A DNA stretch of 64,000 nucleotides, taken from NCBI GenBank assembly GCA_015501595.1, contig JADNRX010000073.1, forward strand, positions 1 through 64,000, read 5' to 3'. The stretch comes from Hymenopellis radicata. Lineage: Eukaryota; Basidiomycota; Agaricomycetes; Agaricales; Physalacriaceae. The notes below the pieces were generated by a model. That model ran no database searches. It was not told the origin of the DNA and saw only the letters and a program-made list of their open reading frames with translations. Both the position numbers and the translations under genes were made by a program. This document shows positions 24,204 to 35,890 of this stretch, piece after piece (position 1 is the first letter of the stretch; each line of letters begins with the position of its first letter).

Positions 24204-24856
24204 ATGATTCTAGAACATATCTTTCGCCAATTTGAGCACGCTAACGCCGACTCCAGCACCACCGCGAGTACTAGCCGTGTGCAGCAGCACCCTCATAGTA
24301 ATGTGTCGGCTATGCCGCGGGACGTAGTCTCCGACGAAGCGGACGACTATCTTGACGACGAGAACCAAGCAGAAGGCCTTTCCCCTCCAGGACCCGGATC
24401 CTACGAGAGGGATCACGTCTGTATCTACTGCAATCGAAGGTGTAGTCGACCTAGTCTGCTGCGTGTCCATATGCGCATTCACACGGGCGTAACTCGTGAG
24501 TATCATTTCCGCTGTCGCCGCGCTGACAGGAATTAATTTCAAAGATTCATCAGCATTCCAATGCCCCCATCCTAATTGCGGACGCGTCTTTAACGTTAAG
24601 TCCAATATGAAGCGTCACTATGCGCGCCACATTCCGAAGAATTCTTCTGCGAACTCCAATATCAATCCCTCTTCGCAGGTACGTGTAAGCAAATAAGCAT
24701 GTTAAGTAGTACGACTAATTTCTCTTTCATTTTCAAAAGGTACCACAACACCCGCATATTCAAGACGCCGGCAGTGAGCACGGTTACAGGAACTACGACC
24801 AGACAATTCAACAACGATACCCCAGGACATCTCATGGCCACCTTGAGAATTCGTGA
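24204..24856 (+). CDS. Two-finger C2H2 zinc-finger protein
   Basis: Putative small transcription factor with two adjacent C2H2 fingers. Finger 1 is CIYCNRRCSRPSLLRVHMRI, with its second His in the linker HTG. Finger 2 is CPHPNCGRVFNVKSNMKRHY followed by ARH. The fingers are joined across an intron at about 24498-24546 that keeps frame (HTGVTH/SSAFQ). A further GTACGT..AAAG intron near 24680-24740 leads to a Gln/His-rich tail ending at the TGA of 24854-24856. The region upstream of finger 1 is acidic (DEADDYLDDENQAE). This arrangement is common among agaricomycete C2H2 regulators. The start at 24204 is provisional: an upstream frame at 24102 (MTSPTSVRLPGIQSLLPG) looks like the usual first exon of this family, but the visible splice pair leaves it one base out of frame. 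Confidence 0.72.
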
Positions 24857-25690
24857 TCACGGTGGCTTTGTAGAACGGTGCCACTATGAAGCATCCGCTG
24901 TGTACACGCTTCTCTGCGCAGAGTTGACGAGACGCCCGAACCTTCGATCCTTGTAGTAATAACGTACCAATCAAGAAAGCACGAGTTGAACTGTTGATAG
25001 AATGTGATAAAGCCTGCATATTGTATAGTGCGTACTTCCACCGGTTTGCACTCTTTTGACGCCCAACACAGTGAATCCGACATGTGTATTCTCCAAACCT
25101 AGATAGATTTAAGTATACCTCGGGCATTCGTGGAAGGACTCTGGCCGTTTTCGGATACTCGCGCTTTCTATGCGTTCTTTCGCCACCAAAGGCATCAGAT
25201 TAACTATAGACCCCGGTCAACGACGCTCCTGAGAGAACACTATTTGGCGCTCATCGGTCTCAACTGAGAGCCCGGGGAGAGTTCGGCGAAAGGTACTAAC
25301 ACGCAAGGAGTCTTACTCTGAGTGCGGATATCTTCCGATAACCGTTAGTATCCAAGAATAGACCTCCAGAGACATCAAGACGCGTAGGATCAGCAGTCCT
25401 GATCCTCGGGAAGTCGGATAACGCAGTCAACATTCGTATAACGTACCCACCGGCGCGCTCAAGAAGCAGTCTCCCGGCCCCTTGGGTAAACGCTGGTGGA
25501 CGGTGAATGGGTCGTCGACCCCGAATGTTGCTGAGCGCTAAGGGCATTCAAGAACACCGCGCGGTTTCATGCGGGATTTGTAGGTAACTATTCGTTAAGT
25601 CTTTCAGGAATCATCGGCAAGCTTCTTCGGTTCCAATGCTCAATGTTCCACCACATGGCGGTTGCAACTGCTTGCTCGGCGGAGTAGACT
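24857..25690. other. Intergenic, no gene recognised
   Basis: One minus-strand frame (25296-25547) has a plausible amino-acid mix around ALSDFPRIRTADPTRLDVSG, but it has no start context, splice partner or known domain. The inverted-repeat arm begins at about 25690. Confidence 0.4.
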
Positions 25691-28600
25691 GTAACAACCT
25701 CCAATGAAGCCTGCCCGTTCGCGCCCGGGCCTTTGTTCCAAGCCGATTTGACGCCTTCAATAGTTCTGGAACGCGCATGACTCTGAGGTCAAGTTGGCTT
25801 GAATATAGATTAAGAACAGCAGGCGAAAGCATGGGATGTACAGTCACATCCGGATAATAAGAGGTGATGGCGCCAGCAGCCGTAGGGAACAAATGACACG
25901 AGAGAGATCAACACCCTTTATGTCCCCGAAACTGCAGACTTCGGAGTGACAGAGCACGCACGAATCGCAAAGCCGAGATGGATGCAAAGAACGGGGCGCC
26001 GTAGCACCACCAACCCGTCCTGTCCAATAACGATTTAGTATCATGTATTCGCGATTAAAAATGTGAGAGTGCCACATACCAGATTTGCCCTTGTGAAGGG
26101 TGCCATTCAGTTGTGGAATGAGCTGCTTGAGCTGTTCTTAGTTCTAACAGTCGCCGCAGAAGAGGCATGAGGTGACAGATCGAAGGAAAGAGTAGGAGTG
26201 ACGTCACCACTTTCGTTGTTCCTTCCTTCCTTTGCCTGTCCTTCCAGCCAGTTTTCACATCATGGAGCCCACCTAGGTCCCTTAGTATCCTGGATATTCT
26301 CAAAGCACGTCTCTATGCAACCCAGCTCTCAGCCTTGAGACAATTTTTTCCAGTCGCCATGGTTTCCGTTCGCCGAAGCGAATGAAGTTGCACAGACGCG
26401 TTATTCTAGCGCCACTACAAACGACGTGATTCAACCTTTATCGCAAACCGTTGCACTTAGAACTTCGCAAATTTTGAGCTGCCTCGACGTTGGCATTTTG
26501 AATTTTCCTGCCTCTGACTCAGCCTTGTCGCCTTTTCGCCTTGATCAGGTCTAGGAAATGTCGAGGCTAACATCTCCTCCAGTTACTCAAAAAACCTACG
26601 AGTACGTCCCTGCTACACTGTATGTCCTCTACCAGTCTCGATGTCTGCGCTGGATGGACTAATTGCGCCACACTTGTAACTGGCGCCCTCTACTTATCTG
26701 GCCGATGGGGGACTGCATATCATCTTTCTATATAAGTAAGGAGACTCCATTATACCGAATCTTTGAAGACGGCAGCCTTTCCCGTGACTTCCAGCGTCCA
26801 CAATTCCAAAATCAAATCTGGTTTACATCGTCCACGTGATCGAATGAACGCTATTTCTCACAAAGAGCTGCCATTGTCCTTTGTTAACCACTACGATCTC
26901 CTCGTTTGTTTCCACTTGGCGCTCTCTACAATGAACACTAGGTATTTGACCTGTGCCGTTCTGCTCATTCTGTCACTGACAATGAACTTAGCACATTGTC
27001 CTTCCCTAGTCAACGGTATAAAGAATGCGCGCACATTGTCTTTGTTACTCACTGCTCTCTGTAGGGCGCCCACGCACTACAACCCGCCAGACGTATATGA
27101 TTCAGACTCGTCCGATTCGGACACCTCTTCAGACGAAGAGTCCGATGACGAGGCAGTTGAGAAAGATGAAGACGCCGTTGGAGAAGACGCAGAGTCTGTC
27201 GAAGGAGAAGAAGGGTCTGTTGAAGGAGACGACGACGACAGGTGTGTGGTTCTCTCCACCTCTGGTCTCATTCGCTAACCGCTTTGCGCCCAGCATATCG
27301 TCACTCAATTACCTGCGCTATCAAGTCCATGACGACCAGTATGAACTCGCGCCGACTGAGGATAGCGAACAGGATTCGCTTGGTCCCGCCGGAGAAGGCC
27401 TCAACTCTGAAGATTTTGATGACACAGTCGAGGAAAACGAAGACGACATGGAAGATGATTTCCTACTGACGGCTCTCGAAGACGAGGGGAATAAAAACGA
27501 GTGTCCCCACGAAGAACGCGACCTCGAAGCAACTTTGCCCTCAAAGGTCGAAAAGTTGAACGATATCCCGCCCCCCTTGAGCTATGCCGAGGACCAGATC
27601 AATACGATGTGCGTTTCTCAATCCTATCTAATGCCGGGGGTTTGACATTACAGATACAGACAACCATCGTTACCAGCCCCGGACCTTCTCCCCATACCGA
27701 ACCCCCGCTCTCCGCGCAAGTCTAAAGGCAAGAAGAAGGTGGAGGTTGCTGAAACATCGTATGTATCCAGCTAATTGGTAATATCCTATTTCCTCTGACA
27801 GAGTGAACTCTAGCTCGGTTAACGAAACACAAGATGCCGAGTGGGCTCTTCGTGAGTGGTGAGGTCGTTTAGCCTTCGTTCACGCAGATATTGAACCAGA
27901 TTGCTTGACAGGAACAGGAAAAAAGCCCAGGTCCATAGTATGCGATATGACACGTGAGTCTTGCACCAATGTATCATTCCTGGGTGAAGGTTGACTCCGC
28001 GATAAAGACCCTTCATGCTGGCAAACCCAAGACGTCCCGGGCCCATCACAGACGGCAAACCGCTTCCAAGCCGTCAGAAAAGGTGTGGATCGCCCAAAAA
28101 CACAAGGCTTCTCTTTGTTAACACTCGCATAGGGAGCGGGCACTCTCGGAAAACAAACAGTCCCAACCTTCAGAAGTGGACCGCACACCCAAGCGGGCTC
28201 GTCTAGACCAGGATGGCAAGGCTTCGCGATCGGCAGGAGCATTAACCACAGATTCGCGCGCCAACCCTCCGGGTCTGGTCGGTGGGTCAGCACCGGTCGG
28301 GTCATCGTTCCGTAAACTGTGGGATGAGGCGGAGTACGTTTTTCGTAGGCTCTTCCATCCACGGCATTAACATTGTCACAGGAATCTAATGATTATACAC
28401 GCGTCGAGGTACCCAAGCGCTGGTAAAGCGAACTACCACGACAGACTTCTTTCGGCGCACCCGCACTTGAAAGAAGATCCCCAACACGCCTACGCCTTCT
28501 TCGCTAAAGAATATCGCCTGGAGGACAATAAAGTTATCACGTGTCCTCTTCCAGGATGTGGAGCAGCCTCGACTGTTGGAAAACTCTACGAACACGTCCG

Positions 28601-28905
28601 ATGCCACAAGAACGGCGAGGGCAAGTTCGCTTGCACCGTATCGCACGACAAATCCCAGTTGTTTACAACGGACAAGGCGATGGCGAAACATATCGCCAAG
28701 GATCACCTTGGCAAACACTATCTCTGTCCCCATTGTGACACGAAGTTGACGCCGGTGATGAACAAGTTTGTTCTCCATCTCCAAGTATGCCGGGTGTTGA
28801 AGTCATAAATACAAAAATCGTTTACGTGCTTGTACATATTCTCTTCAAAGTTGTAATAGTATCATGTCCTGTTTCTCAGCGTCACAGCCCAAGTCGCTAG
28901 TGCCC
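25690..28905. repeat. Large inverted repeat, right arm
   Basis: Reverse-complement counterpart of 7370-10720. It includes the upstream region of the zinc-finger gene (about 25690-26930), the gene (26931-28808) and about 100 bp of 3' flank. Similarity ends near 28905, where the left arm continues into a different open frame. Confidence 0.88.
26931..28808 (+). CDS. Acidic-linker C2H2-like zinc-finger protein, right copy
   Basis: Paralogue of the gene at 7459-9417 with the same exon order: MNTRYLTCAVLL, an acidic exon (DSDSSDSDTSSDEESDDE), a second acidic exon with only one 27-residue CPHEE..KVEKLNDI unit, PRKSKGKKKVE, a basic exon (RTPKRARLDQ), and the Cys/His exon with CPLPGCGAAS, CTVSHDK and CPHCDTKL. 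Stop is at 28808. At the last exon junction two small deletions relative to the left copy, one base near 28382 and two bases near 28413, together restore frame, so EAE is followed by NLMIIHASRYPSAGK instead of KSNDYTRVEVPKFASK. The reading frame therefore stays open. Role unknown; which copy is ancestral cannot be told from this window. Confidence 0.62.
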
Positions 28906-29462
28906 ATTTGATCGATCACAGTGAAGTGTCCTTTGTACTTCTGTAGTACACATCAGGCAGGTTTACGGAGGTGGCGTTTCTGATCATCGAAGGTGTTCTC
29001 GACACTTCCCTTCGAGAATCGGCGCAATATCGTCACATGTAAGCTATCCTTTGCATGTTGTGCATAGAAACTTGACTCATTTCAGACGCGATGAACGCTT
29101 TTCTACACAACTGCTGTGTTCGCAGTGCAAGTGGGGGTCGCTATCGCCTCACTCTTAATGAGCACCCAGGTGTATGGCTCTCCTTTGCGAACGTTTAGCC
29201 TTGGCTCTTATGCCGTCTGGTCTATCGCGAAAGGATGAAGAAGGTTCATCTATAGCACCAAGCAGCAAACGGCTACGGGCCTCTCTACGCTGGAACGATA
29301 GCAAATGCTGCCGAACATTTACATCCCGAAGGTCGATTTTTGTTTTGAACGTTAAACGTCAAATAAGCCAATGATACAATATTCCGACAGCAAAGAAGAA
29401 ACAAGTCCGGTATTCAAAAGAATGTGACATGGTATACAGTTAAATTAATCGTCACTCCAACA
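28906..29462. other. Intergenic, no gene recognised
   Basis: Only short frames without domains are present; the longest (29174-29374) has no splice partner. The 3' end of the mucin-like gene on the minus strand is at 29463. Confidence 0.45.
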
Positions 29463-30922
29463 TCACTCGTTGGCAACCTTCAACACCTTGTCCCTCCGGC
29501 CAGTCGCCTCATCATCCTCGTCATCAACAGATTCGCAGTCTGAATCATTGCCGTGGAATGGATTCGGGAGCCCATGACTAGCAGATGCTGCAGATCTACC
29601 AAGAGTGTCATAGTGTGAGGCATAGCTTTCCAGCGGTGGAGGCGAAGGCTTGGAAGATTGTGAATAACGCGGAGAAAGATGAGGCGGGCTGTCAACGATA
29701 TAACCATTGTCAGGAGGCGGAGGTGACGACTGAGAGTAGCGGGGAGACACCGAAGGAGGGGAATCGACTACGAGGGTCATGTCGGGTGACACGGATCCTC
29801 GACGTGGATTGTACGGGTGACCTGGGGGGCTGGGCGACGGGAATAACCATAGTCATAACCTTGGTGCTGGTAGTGATTCCCTTCATCGCGGTACGCGCTG
29901 TGATAGGACGCATACTGCGAATGGTATCCGGCTTCCGGAGGAGCCGCGAAGGCAGGGTATAGCATCGCGCCCGCCCGCCCGATCTCGCCCTCCCATGAAG
30001 ATGAAGACACGCCCATCGAACGTGTACGCTGCACACCCACACCAGCGGCACCAGCACTCGCCCCCGCGCCATACCAATCTCCTGCATGTCCCCATAGGTA
30101 CTCTGCTTGTACCCCATCGTGCTATGCATGTCATGATCCCGCTCAACGCTGAAGTCGGCGTAATCGTGGGGTCTAGGGGTATTGGCCGCCGCGGCCGCGA
30201 GCTCCCGATCCCACTTCAGTGCACGCCGTCGCCGCACGCAGGTCATGAAGGCCACGAAGAGAATGCCAAAGCCGAGTAGACCGACGAGGCTGAAGACGCC
30301 AGCGACGGCGCCTGTGTTCTGCATGAATCTGCGACGCGTGGTTAGCTTCAATTCTGATGGCGTAAAGGGGAGATAAGTGGCTAGTGGGATCGTGTGATGT
30401 GGATTAGGGGAGGGCGCATGGTGTGGGTAAGGAGACTGCCCTGTACGAAGAGCAAGGCGGGCGGTAGGAAGGGAGCACTTACCCACTAGCTGTGGCGCTT
30501 GAGGCTGCTGCAGTGCTCGTTAGGCTTCCAGACGAAGCCACCACAGGAACAACGCGAGTAATTGTCACGACCCCTCCACTTGAATCCGTCGTGAGAGCGG
30601 TTACACTGGCTACAACCGGCGTCGAGCTCGAGGAAGACGTCAGAGTGATTATTGGGGTAGTCGAGGTGCTTGTGGACGTCACAAGCGAAGTACTAGTCGA
30701 GCTGGAAGTACTAGAAGCAGTAATGACTGACGATGAAGCCGAGGTCGTGGTAGTTATAACATTGCTCGTAGTCACGATAAACGAGGACGTCGAAGTCGTG
30801 GAGCCTGACTGGGAATTCGAGGCAGTCGGTAAGCTAACGGGAATGGAGCTCGTGGTGGTGCTCTCAGCTAGCAGAAAATCGTCAACTATGATAATCGGAA
30901 AGCCGGAAAAGGACATACCCAT
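29463..30922 (-). CDS. Mucin-like Ser/Thr-rich single-pass membrane protein
   Basis: Probably a cell-surface protein: an extracellular stalk of about 130 residues is almost entirely Ser/Thr/Val and suited to O-mannosylation. After a GTAAGT intron (about 30480-30330) comes a single transmembrane helix (VFSLVGLLGFGILFVAFM) with a basic stop-transfer RRRR. The cytosolic tail is about 200 residues with Tyr/Pro motifs and two copies of VDSPP(S/H)(V/L)SPRYSQSS, ending KVANE at 29463. A plausible first intron (30918-30868, GTATGT..TAG) would give a start MAESTTTSS; without it the start is MGMSFSGFP. Two single-base shortfalls interrupt the tail: the C run at 30061-30065 (MARG/ASAGAAGVG) and GG at 29793-29794 (VEDP/VSPDMT). 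The layout recalls fungal wall-stress sensors, but no WSC domain is present. Confidence 0.68.
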
Positions 30923-32641
30923 CTCTCAAGTTCCTCAGGTTCCTAGCACACTCATGCAGAGATGGTGAGAGGCAAGGAAGCGAGAAACAAGCTGGCGTCA
31001 AGCAAGTAAAGACAGGTGGGCAGTTACGTAAAAGTCAGCAGATGCTTCGCCGCCAAAGGTGCAAGGCTGGACATTTGACAAGCAGGGGGCGGTCGTTTGG
31101 AAAGGGGTGGGCTGGACAAAAGTGTTCAGTACCTTCTAAGTAACGACTAAACGACGTCCTTAGGTGTCCTATTTGACTTCTGGTCGACGTCGGTTAGAAG
31201 CCGCAGAATACCAACTAGCATGGTATGTACTTACGGCGCACTAGCATACAATGACGCTCAGCGGATTTTCCGGGAATATCGACAAAACAGGAGCAAAGCG
31301 CCTCTTCGTATTCATACCCGCATCTGTAAAAGGTCGAAAGATTGCGTGAGGATCTCATCGGCAGCTGGATATATCATAATCAGTACAGGTTCTTGGTACG
31401 AAGGGTGTTATACCGTACGAATATAAATCTGTCAGCCATTTGACACACTGCCCCTCCAATAGCCTACTGAACGGTCCGCGGGGAACCTTAACGAGCCATC
31501 AGCTGGTCTTAAAGATGAAGACAGGAAAGGGGAGGCGCTTGAGGAGCGGTCAGTCGAAAGGAGTAAATGAATGACACATGCATACGTCTCCTCATTTGAC
31601 GGGCGTCGCCAGAAGATCAACTGCCCTCCAATTCTCGACAATGCTTATGGGTGGACATTGCCTCGGGTAACGCCATATGCCTTTCATGTCCCACCAATCT
31701 AGACAACGACGCGATATGCAGAGGAGACCGTTCGGGGCTGGTACACAGTCAGTACCTCACGAGTCCAGAAGCTTAACAGTACAAGAACGGACACTTTAAG
31801 GGTGATTTCCAATCTTTATTCCTGGGCAAGACATAATGCCTCTGGAAGGGGAGGCGATGGCTGGACAGAACTTTGCGTTCATGTATGACAAGCTACATAT
31901 TTTTCAATACAAGTCTCAAAGCACTTCAAATGGGACTCACATCTCAGTAGCACATGGCGCAATATAGAGCTGATATTAGGGAGCTACCCAACGACGACTT
32001 CGAAGGCGCCAGCGCGCCATGCCATATATATTCCGAGACCAAGAGACACCCTCCTAGTCCTTCGAAAAGTGAGCTGAACGTTTGGAACGCGGTGATTGTG
32101 AGCCAGATTCTCCAGGCAGTTCATGGGTTTCCTTGCGTACAGAGTGCTCGTGTCACTGTTAGCAAAAGCAGGAGCGTTGTGATGGTGGTTACCGATAGAG
32201 AGCGGGGAAACTTGGGAAAAACACACCGAAATAGGCAAGTCTTTTTTGAAACTCCGAAGGGACTCGGGCCGGGGAAGTGGCGTAGGCTACCGTCTGCTTT
32301 CCGCTTCGAATTTCTATCTGATTCCTGCCAAAAATCGAAAGAATCTCTAGCGTCATGTATCTGATTGATCATTCCACTAATATTCACATCAAAGGCATCC
32401 CGGTGAGCGTTTTCGTTCAACGTAACGATGCTGATAACAAGCATACAACACTAGACCTCGCCATACGGTAATAGCGCACTAAAACGACTTCGTGCACTTC
32501 ACTAGTGACAAATAGAACGCCTTGCGTACCGATCATTCTGACTCACACGTCTACGTGTCTTCTTCTCAGGCAATAATGCGGAAGATAATTAGATGAGGTA
32601 AGGCTGGCTCTTCTCTCCTAAGTTGTTTCCCCCTCTTGCCT
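30923..32641. other. Intergenic, no gene recognised
   Basis: About 1.7 kb. The longest frame (31954-32364, plus) is uniformly mixed in composition, lacks domains and has an equally long shadow on the other strand. No repeat or RNA gene was recognised. Confidence 0.45.
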
Positions 32642-35155
32642 ATGTCGTCCACAATCAAATCAAGTTCGGACGGGCGTCTCGAGGAGAAGACGGATGACGA
32701 CTATCGGCCGCCCCGCCGGATCATCCAGGCGAAGGATGTCGATATCGGTGCCCATCTGCTAAAGAGCGGTTCCGCTGATCTCGACCCTGTCCAGGCAGCC
32801 AAAGCGCGGTACGTCGTCTTATCATTGCGTGTTTGCTCGGATGTCTGAAGAGTCTATCGTTAACAGCCGTAAGATTGACAGAAACTTGCTTCCCCTCATG
32901 TGTAGTGCGTTTAAACATGCCAGTTTTCCTCGTTAAATTGTTGTTCTCATTCTCGTGAACAGTGATCACCAGGTGGGTTCGTCGAAACAGTTTCTTAATG
33001 CTTGAAATCGCCTCCGGCTAGCCTCCAATTTATGGACAAGGTCAGCCTCGGAAGCGCATCAATCATGGGTATCAGGTAAGTTTACGGGCGGCGTCCGCCT
33101 CCATCCTTATTATGTCTGATCTATTTCATCAGAGAGGCGACCCACTTGACAATCAATGAGTGTGTTGAGACTGTGCTCACTCCGGTCCCTATTACTGTAC
33201 ACCATCCTTTAGATACAACTGGTACGCCGAGATCTCTTTGATTCCTCCGAATCCAGACCGCTCACAGTTCGCACAGGCTCGGGACCATCTTTTATCTCGG
33301 ATACCTCGCCTTCGAATTTCCCCAAAACCTCTGCCTCCAACGTTTTCCAGTCGGGAAATGGATGAGGTACTATTTCTCTTCGTTGCTTGGCTCTTGTCCT
33401 CTTTTTCTAAGTTGGACGGCACAGCCTCAACATCATCGTGTGGGCCACAGCACTGTGCTGCCACGCATTATGCACAGGATTCTCCGGTCTTCTCGTTGTT
33501 CGTCTCATCTTAGGCGCTTGCGAGGGCTGTATCACAGCGGGCTTTATTCTCGTCAGTTCCATGTTTTATACACAAAAGGAACGCTTTGTACGTGTGGGCT
33601 TTTTGGTGTACGTCCTTCTTCGCATCTGTTCATATACCTGTTAATGCTAGATACAGATTCGAGTTCTGGACTTGGTACCGAGATACGTCTTCTCATTATC
33701 GGACGGAGCTGACCGCGCCTAACATATAGCGTCCATCGTGTCGAGCTTTATCAGCTATGGAGTGCTCCACATTAAGCACTCTCGTCTTGAGCCTTGGCAA
33801 TGGTAGGTCTTGTTCAACAATGCGGTCTCTTTTGGTCGGTACCTAATCGTCGCCCAGGTTCATGATCATAATCGGGATGATAACCTTCGTCACGGGCGTG
33901 ATATTTTGGTTCGTCCTTGCTATTCAAATGCTCTGTGTCTGCGTTGACCAATGCTGTACCGAAAGGTTCGCCTTCCCAGACTCCCCGACAACTGCTTGGT
34001 TCCTGACGCCCGAAGAGCGCATTGTTGCTGTCAAGCGGATACAGGTCAGTCGTGTTCTTCGCGAGGTTAATCCACCGTGCTGCATCCTTTCTTAGGTGGA
34101 ACAAACGGGCATCGAAAACAAGCATTTCAAGATGTACCAGTCCGTGCCATCCCTCGAGTGTCCAACCGCTCCGCTCCTCATGCATAGTTCATTAGATTCA
34201 CAGAAGCACTGCATGATCCAAAGATATGGCTTTTCACACTGTTCTCTGCTGTCCATACCTTGCACAGTTCGATCACCAACCAGCGCTGGATCATCGTCTC
34301 ATCCTTCGGTTTTACAGATTTCCAGAACGTGTTGCTGGGGTGCGTGGACGGGGTGCTCACGACGAGCGGACTCATGCTTGGGGCCTTTCTAGCAGGTCAA
34401 TTCTACAACGGTCGCGCATACGTTGCTGTTGCGTGTTACGTCCCGGGTATTCTGGCCGCGGTGCTATTGAACGTGCTATCCGAGGACAACAAGTTTGGGT
34501 TGTTGTTTTCTTTCTGGTTAACGGGTAAGACGTGCCTCTCGCCGCATGTCCTACGCCATGGCTAACGAAGCTTGACAGCGCTTCCTTTGTCTCCTTATAG
34601 TACTAACTTCGTACCATCCGTCAATGGTCGCGACGTGACTAACAAAACCTGTAGTGATAATGTTGACATGGTCGGCTAGCGTCACCACGGGCCACACCAA
34701 GAAGACAGTCCTGAACGCGTTTATCTTCTCGGATATTGCATTGGCTACGCGGCGGGTCAATTTATATGGCAGAAGCAGTATCAGCCAAGGTGCGCTCCCC
34801 GCAGGATGGATAAGTAGACTTAATGAGAATGACTTGTGCACTAGAAATCGCGTGCCTTGGATCATCGTCGGATGCACCTATCTCACTGCTGGTAGTCTCC
34901 TTTTGGTGATTCGAGCTCTTCTGGTACGCGAAAATGCCAGACGCGATGCGCGCGGAGCCGCCGGCGTAGATGAGCAGTACGATCATGTGTATATGGAGAG
35001 GGTGAACCGCGATGGAACAAAAGACATCATCAAGGTCGACAAGGTACCTTATCCAATTCATCTTTGGTAGTCACGTAGTGACTGACCTGATGCACGTTCA
35101 GACGCTGTTAGATCTCACGGATATCCAGAATCAAGACTTCAGATATGTGCTCTGA
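32642..35155 (+). CDS. Dal5-like MFS permease (allantoate/nicotinate type)
   Basis: Plasma-membrane anion:cation symporter of the fungal Dal5/allantoate permease group of the major facilitator superfamily; the substrate cannot be told. ATG at 32642. Exons splice in frame through AKA/RRKIDRNLLPLMC, LQFMDKVSLGSASIMGIREA, YNWLGTIFYLGYLAFEFPQN, VGKWMSLNIIVWATALCCHA, RLILGACEGCITAGF, the central loop FPDSPTTAWFLTPEERIVA, NQRWIIVSSFGFTDFQNVLL, GQFIWQKQYQPRNRVPWIIV and a C-terminal tail ending DFRYVL at 35155. About ten introns. The region near 33600-33720 fits the family poorly and its splicing is unresolved. A single-base shortfall at 34731-34732 shifts frame between NAFIFS and YCIGYAAGQ; one added G would restore it. 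Confidence 0.8.
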
Positions 35156-35890
35156 GCGACATTTGTACTCGATCGTGTTGAATAGACGTGTTATGAACGA
35201 CGTGTTTACATCCCAGCAACATCAAATACACTCGAAATATTTTGGACAGCACACGAAATACGCGTAAAAGCTAGCCGTCATGCACAAGTGTCGATCGCGG
35301 CGCCTACAGGTAGCCTTGTATCGATCCCAACCTCCTTTGCTCCTAAAGCTCCTACATTCATCCATAACACAAACCTCTGTTATAGTGAACAGATTACGGA
35401 TAGAGTATATCAGAGAACCTCGTGGAGTCGAGACCAAGAGTATTACGCTCTGAAACCCATGTTTGGCGGCGTCCATGGCTAACATATGGCGTCAGAACTT
35501 TCATAGTCAATGGCATCCAGAGAACAAGGTTTGCTCACTAGGGAAATGAATTGTTTGTACCGGAGGAGCAGTCACCAATGATGAGAGAGCGTTGAAGATG
35601 GGACACAGTTCGCTTCTGTGAGCAGATGGCGAAGAGACGAATCCAAAGAAGATGGTGGTCAATGTCAAGAAGAAGGCAGGTGGCCCTAAATCCAAAACTC
35701 CCGCAATCGGATGATCGGTCCGAAGTCCGGCTTAGAGAACTTGTTACTGTTGAGTCTGTTTCTACTTTCCTTCACAAAAAGCCAAAATTGAACAGTAAGC
35801 TGGCAATCGTACGTATTTATAAATATCTGTATGGAAGTCATACTATCCATCGTCGTACATAATATATGAAGGAGCCTTCTGCGAGCCAAA
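35156..35890. other. Intergenic, no gene recognised
   Basis: Short frames only. The inverted F-box duplication begins at about 35890. Confidence 0.45.

Noticed and set aside
27880..28362. 160-residue minus-strand ORF, repeated at 8025-8387 on the plus strand
   Set aside because: Antisense to introns and exons of the zinc-finger gene in both repeat arms; the apparent conservation is just the repeat.
7370..28905. Whole interval as one giant transposon with 3-kb terminal inverted repeats
   Set aside because: No short terminal motif or target duplication at the outer ends, no transposase inside, and the spacer holds ordinary housekeeping genes such as PMR1.
30492..30968. 158-residue plus-strand ORF rich in Val/Glu
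   Set aside because: It is the antisense shadow of the Ser/Thr-rich stalk on the minus strand; low-complexity codons leave both strands open.
31954..32364. 136-residue plus-strand ORF between genes
   Set aside because: No domain, no intron pattern, and an equally open frame on the opposite strand; probably chance.
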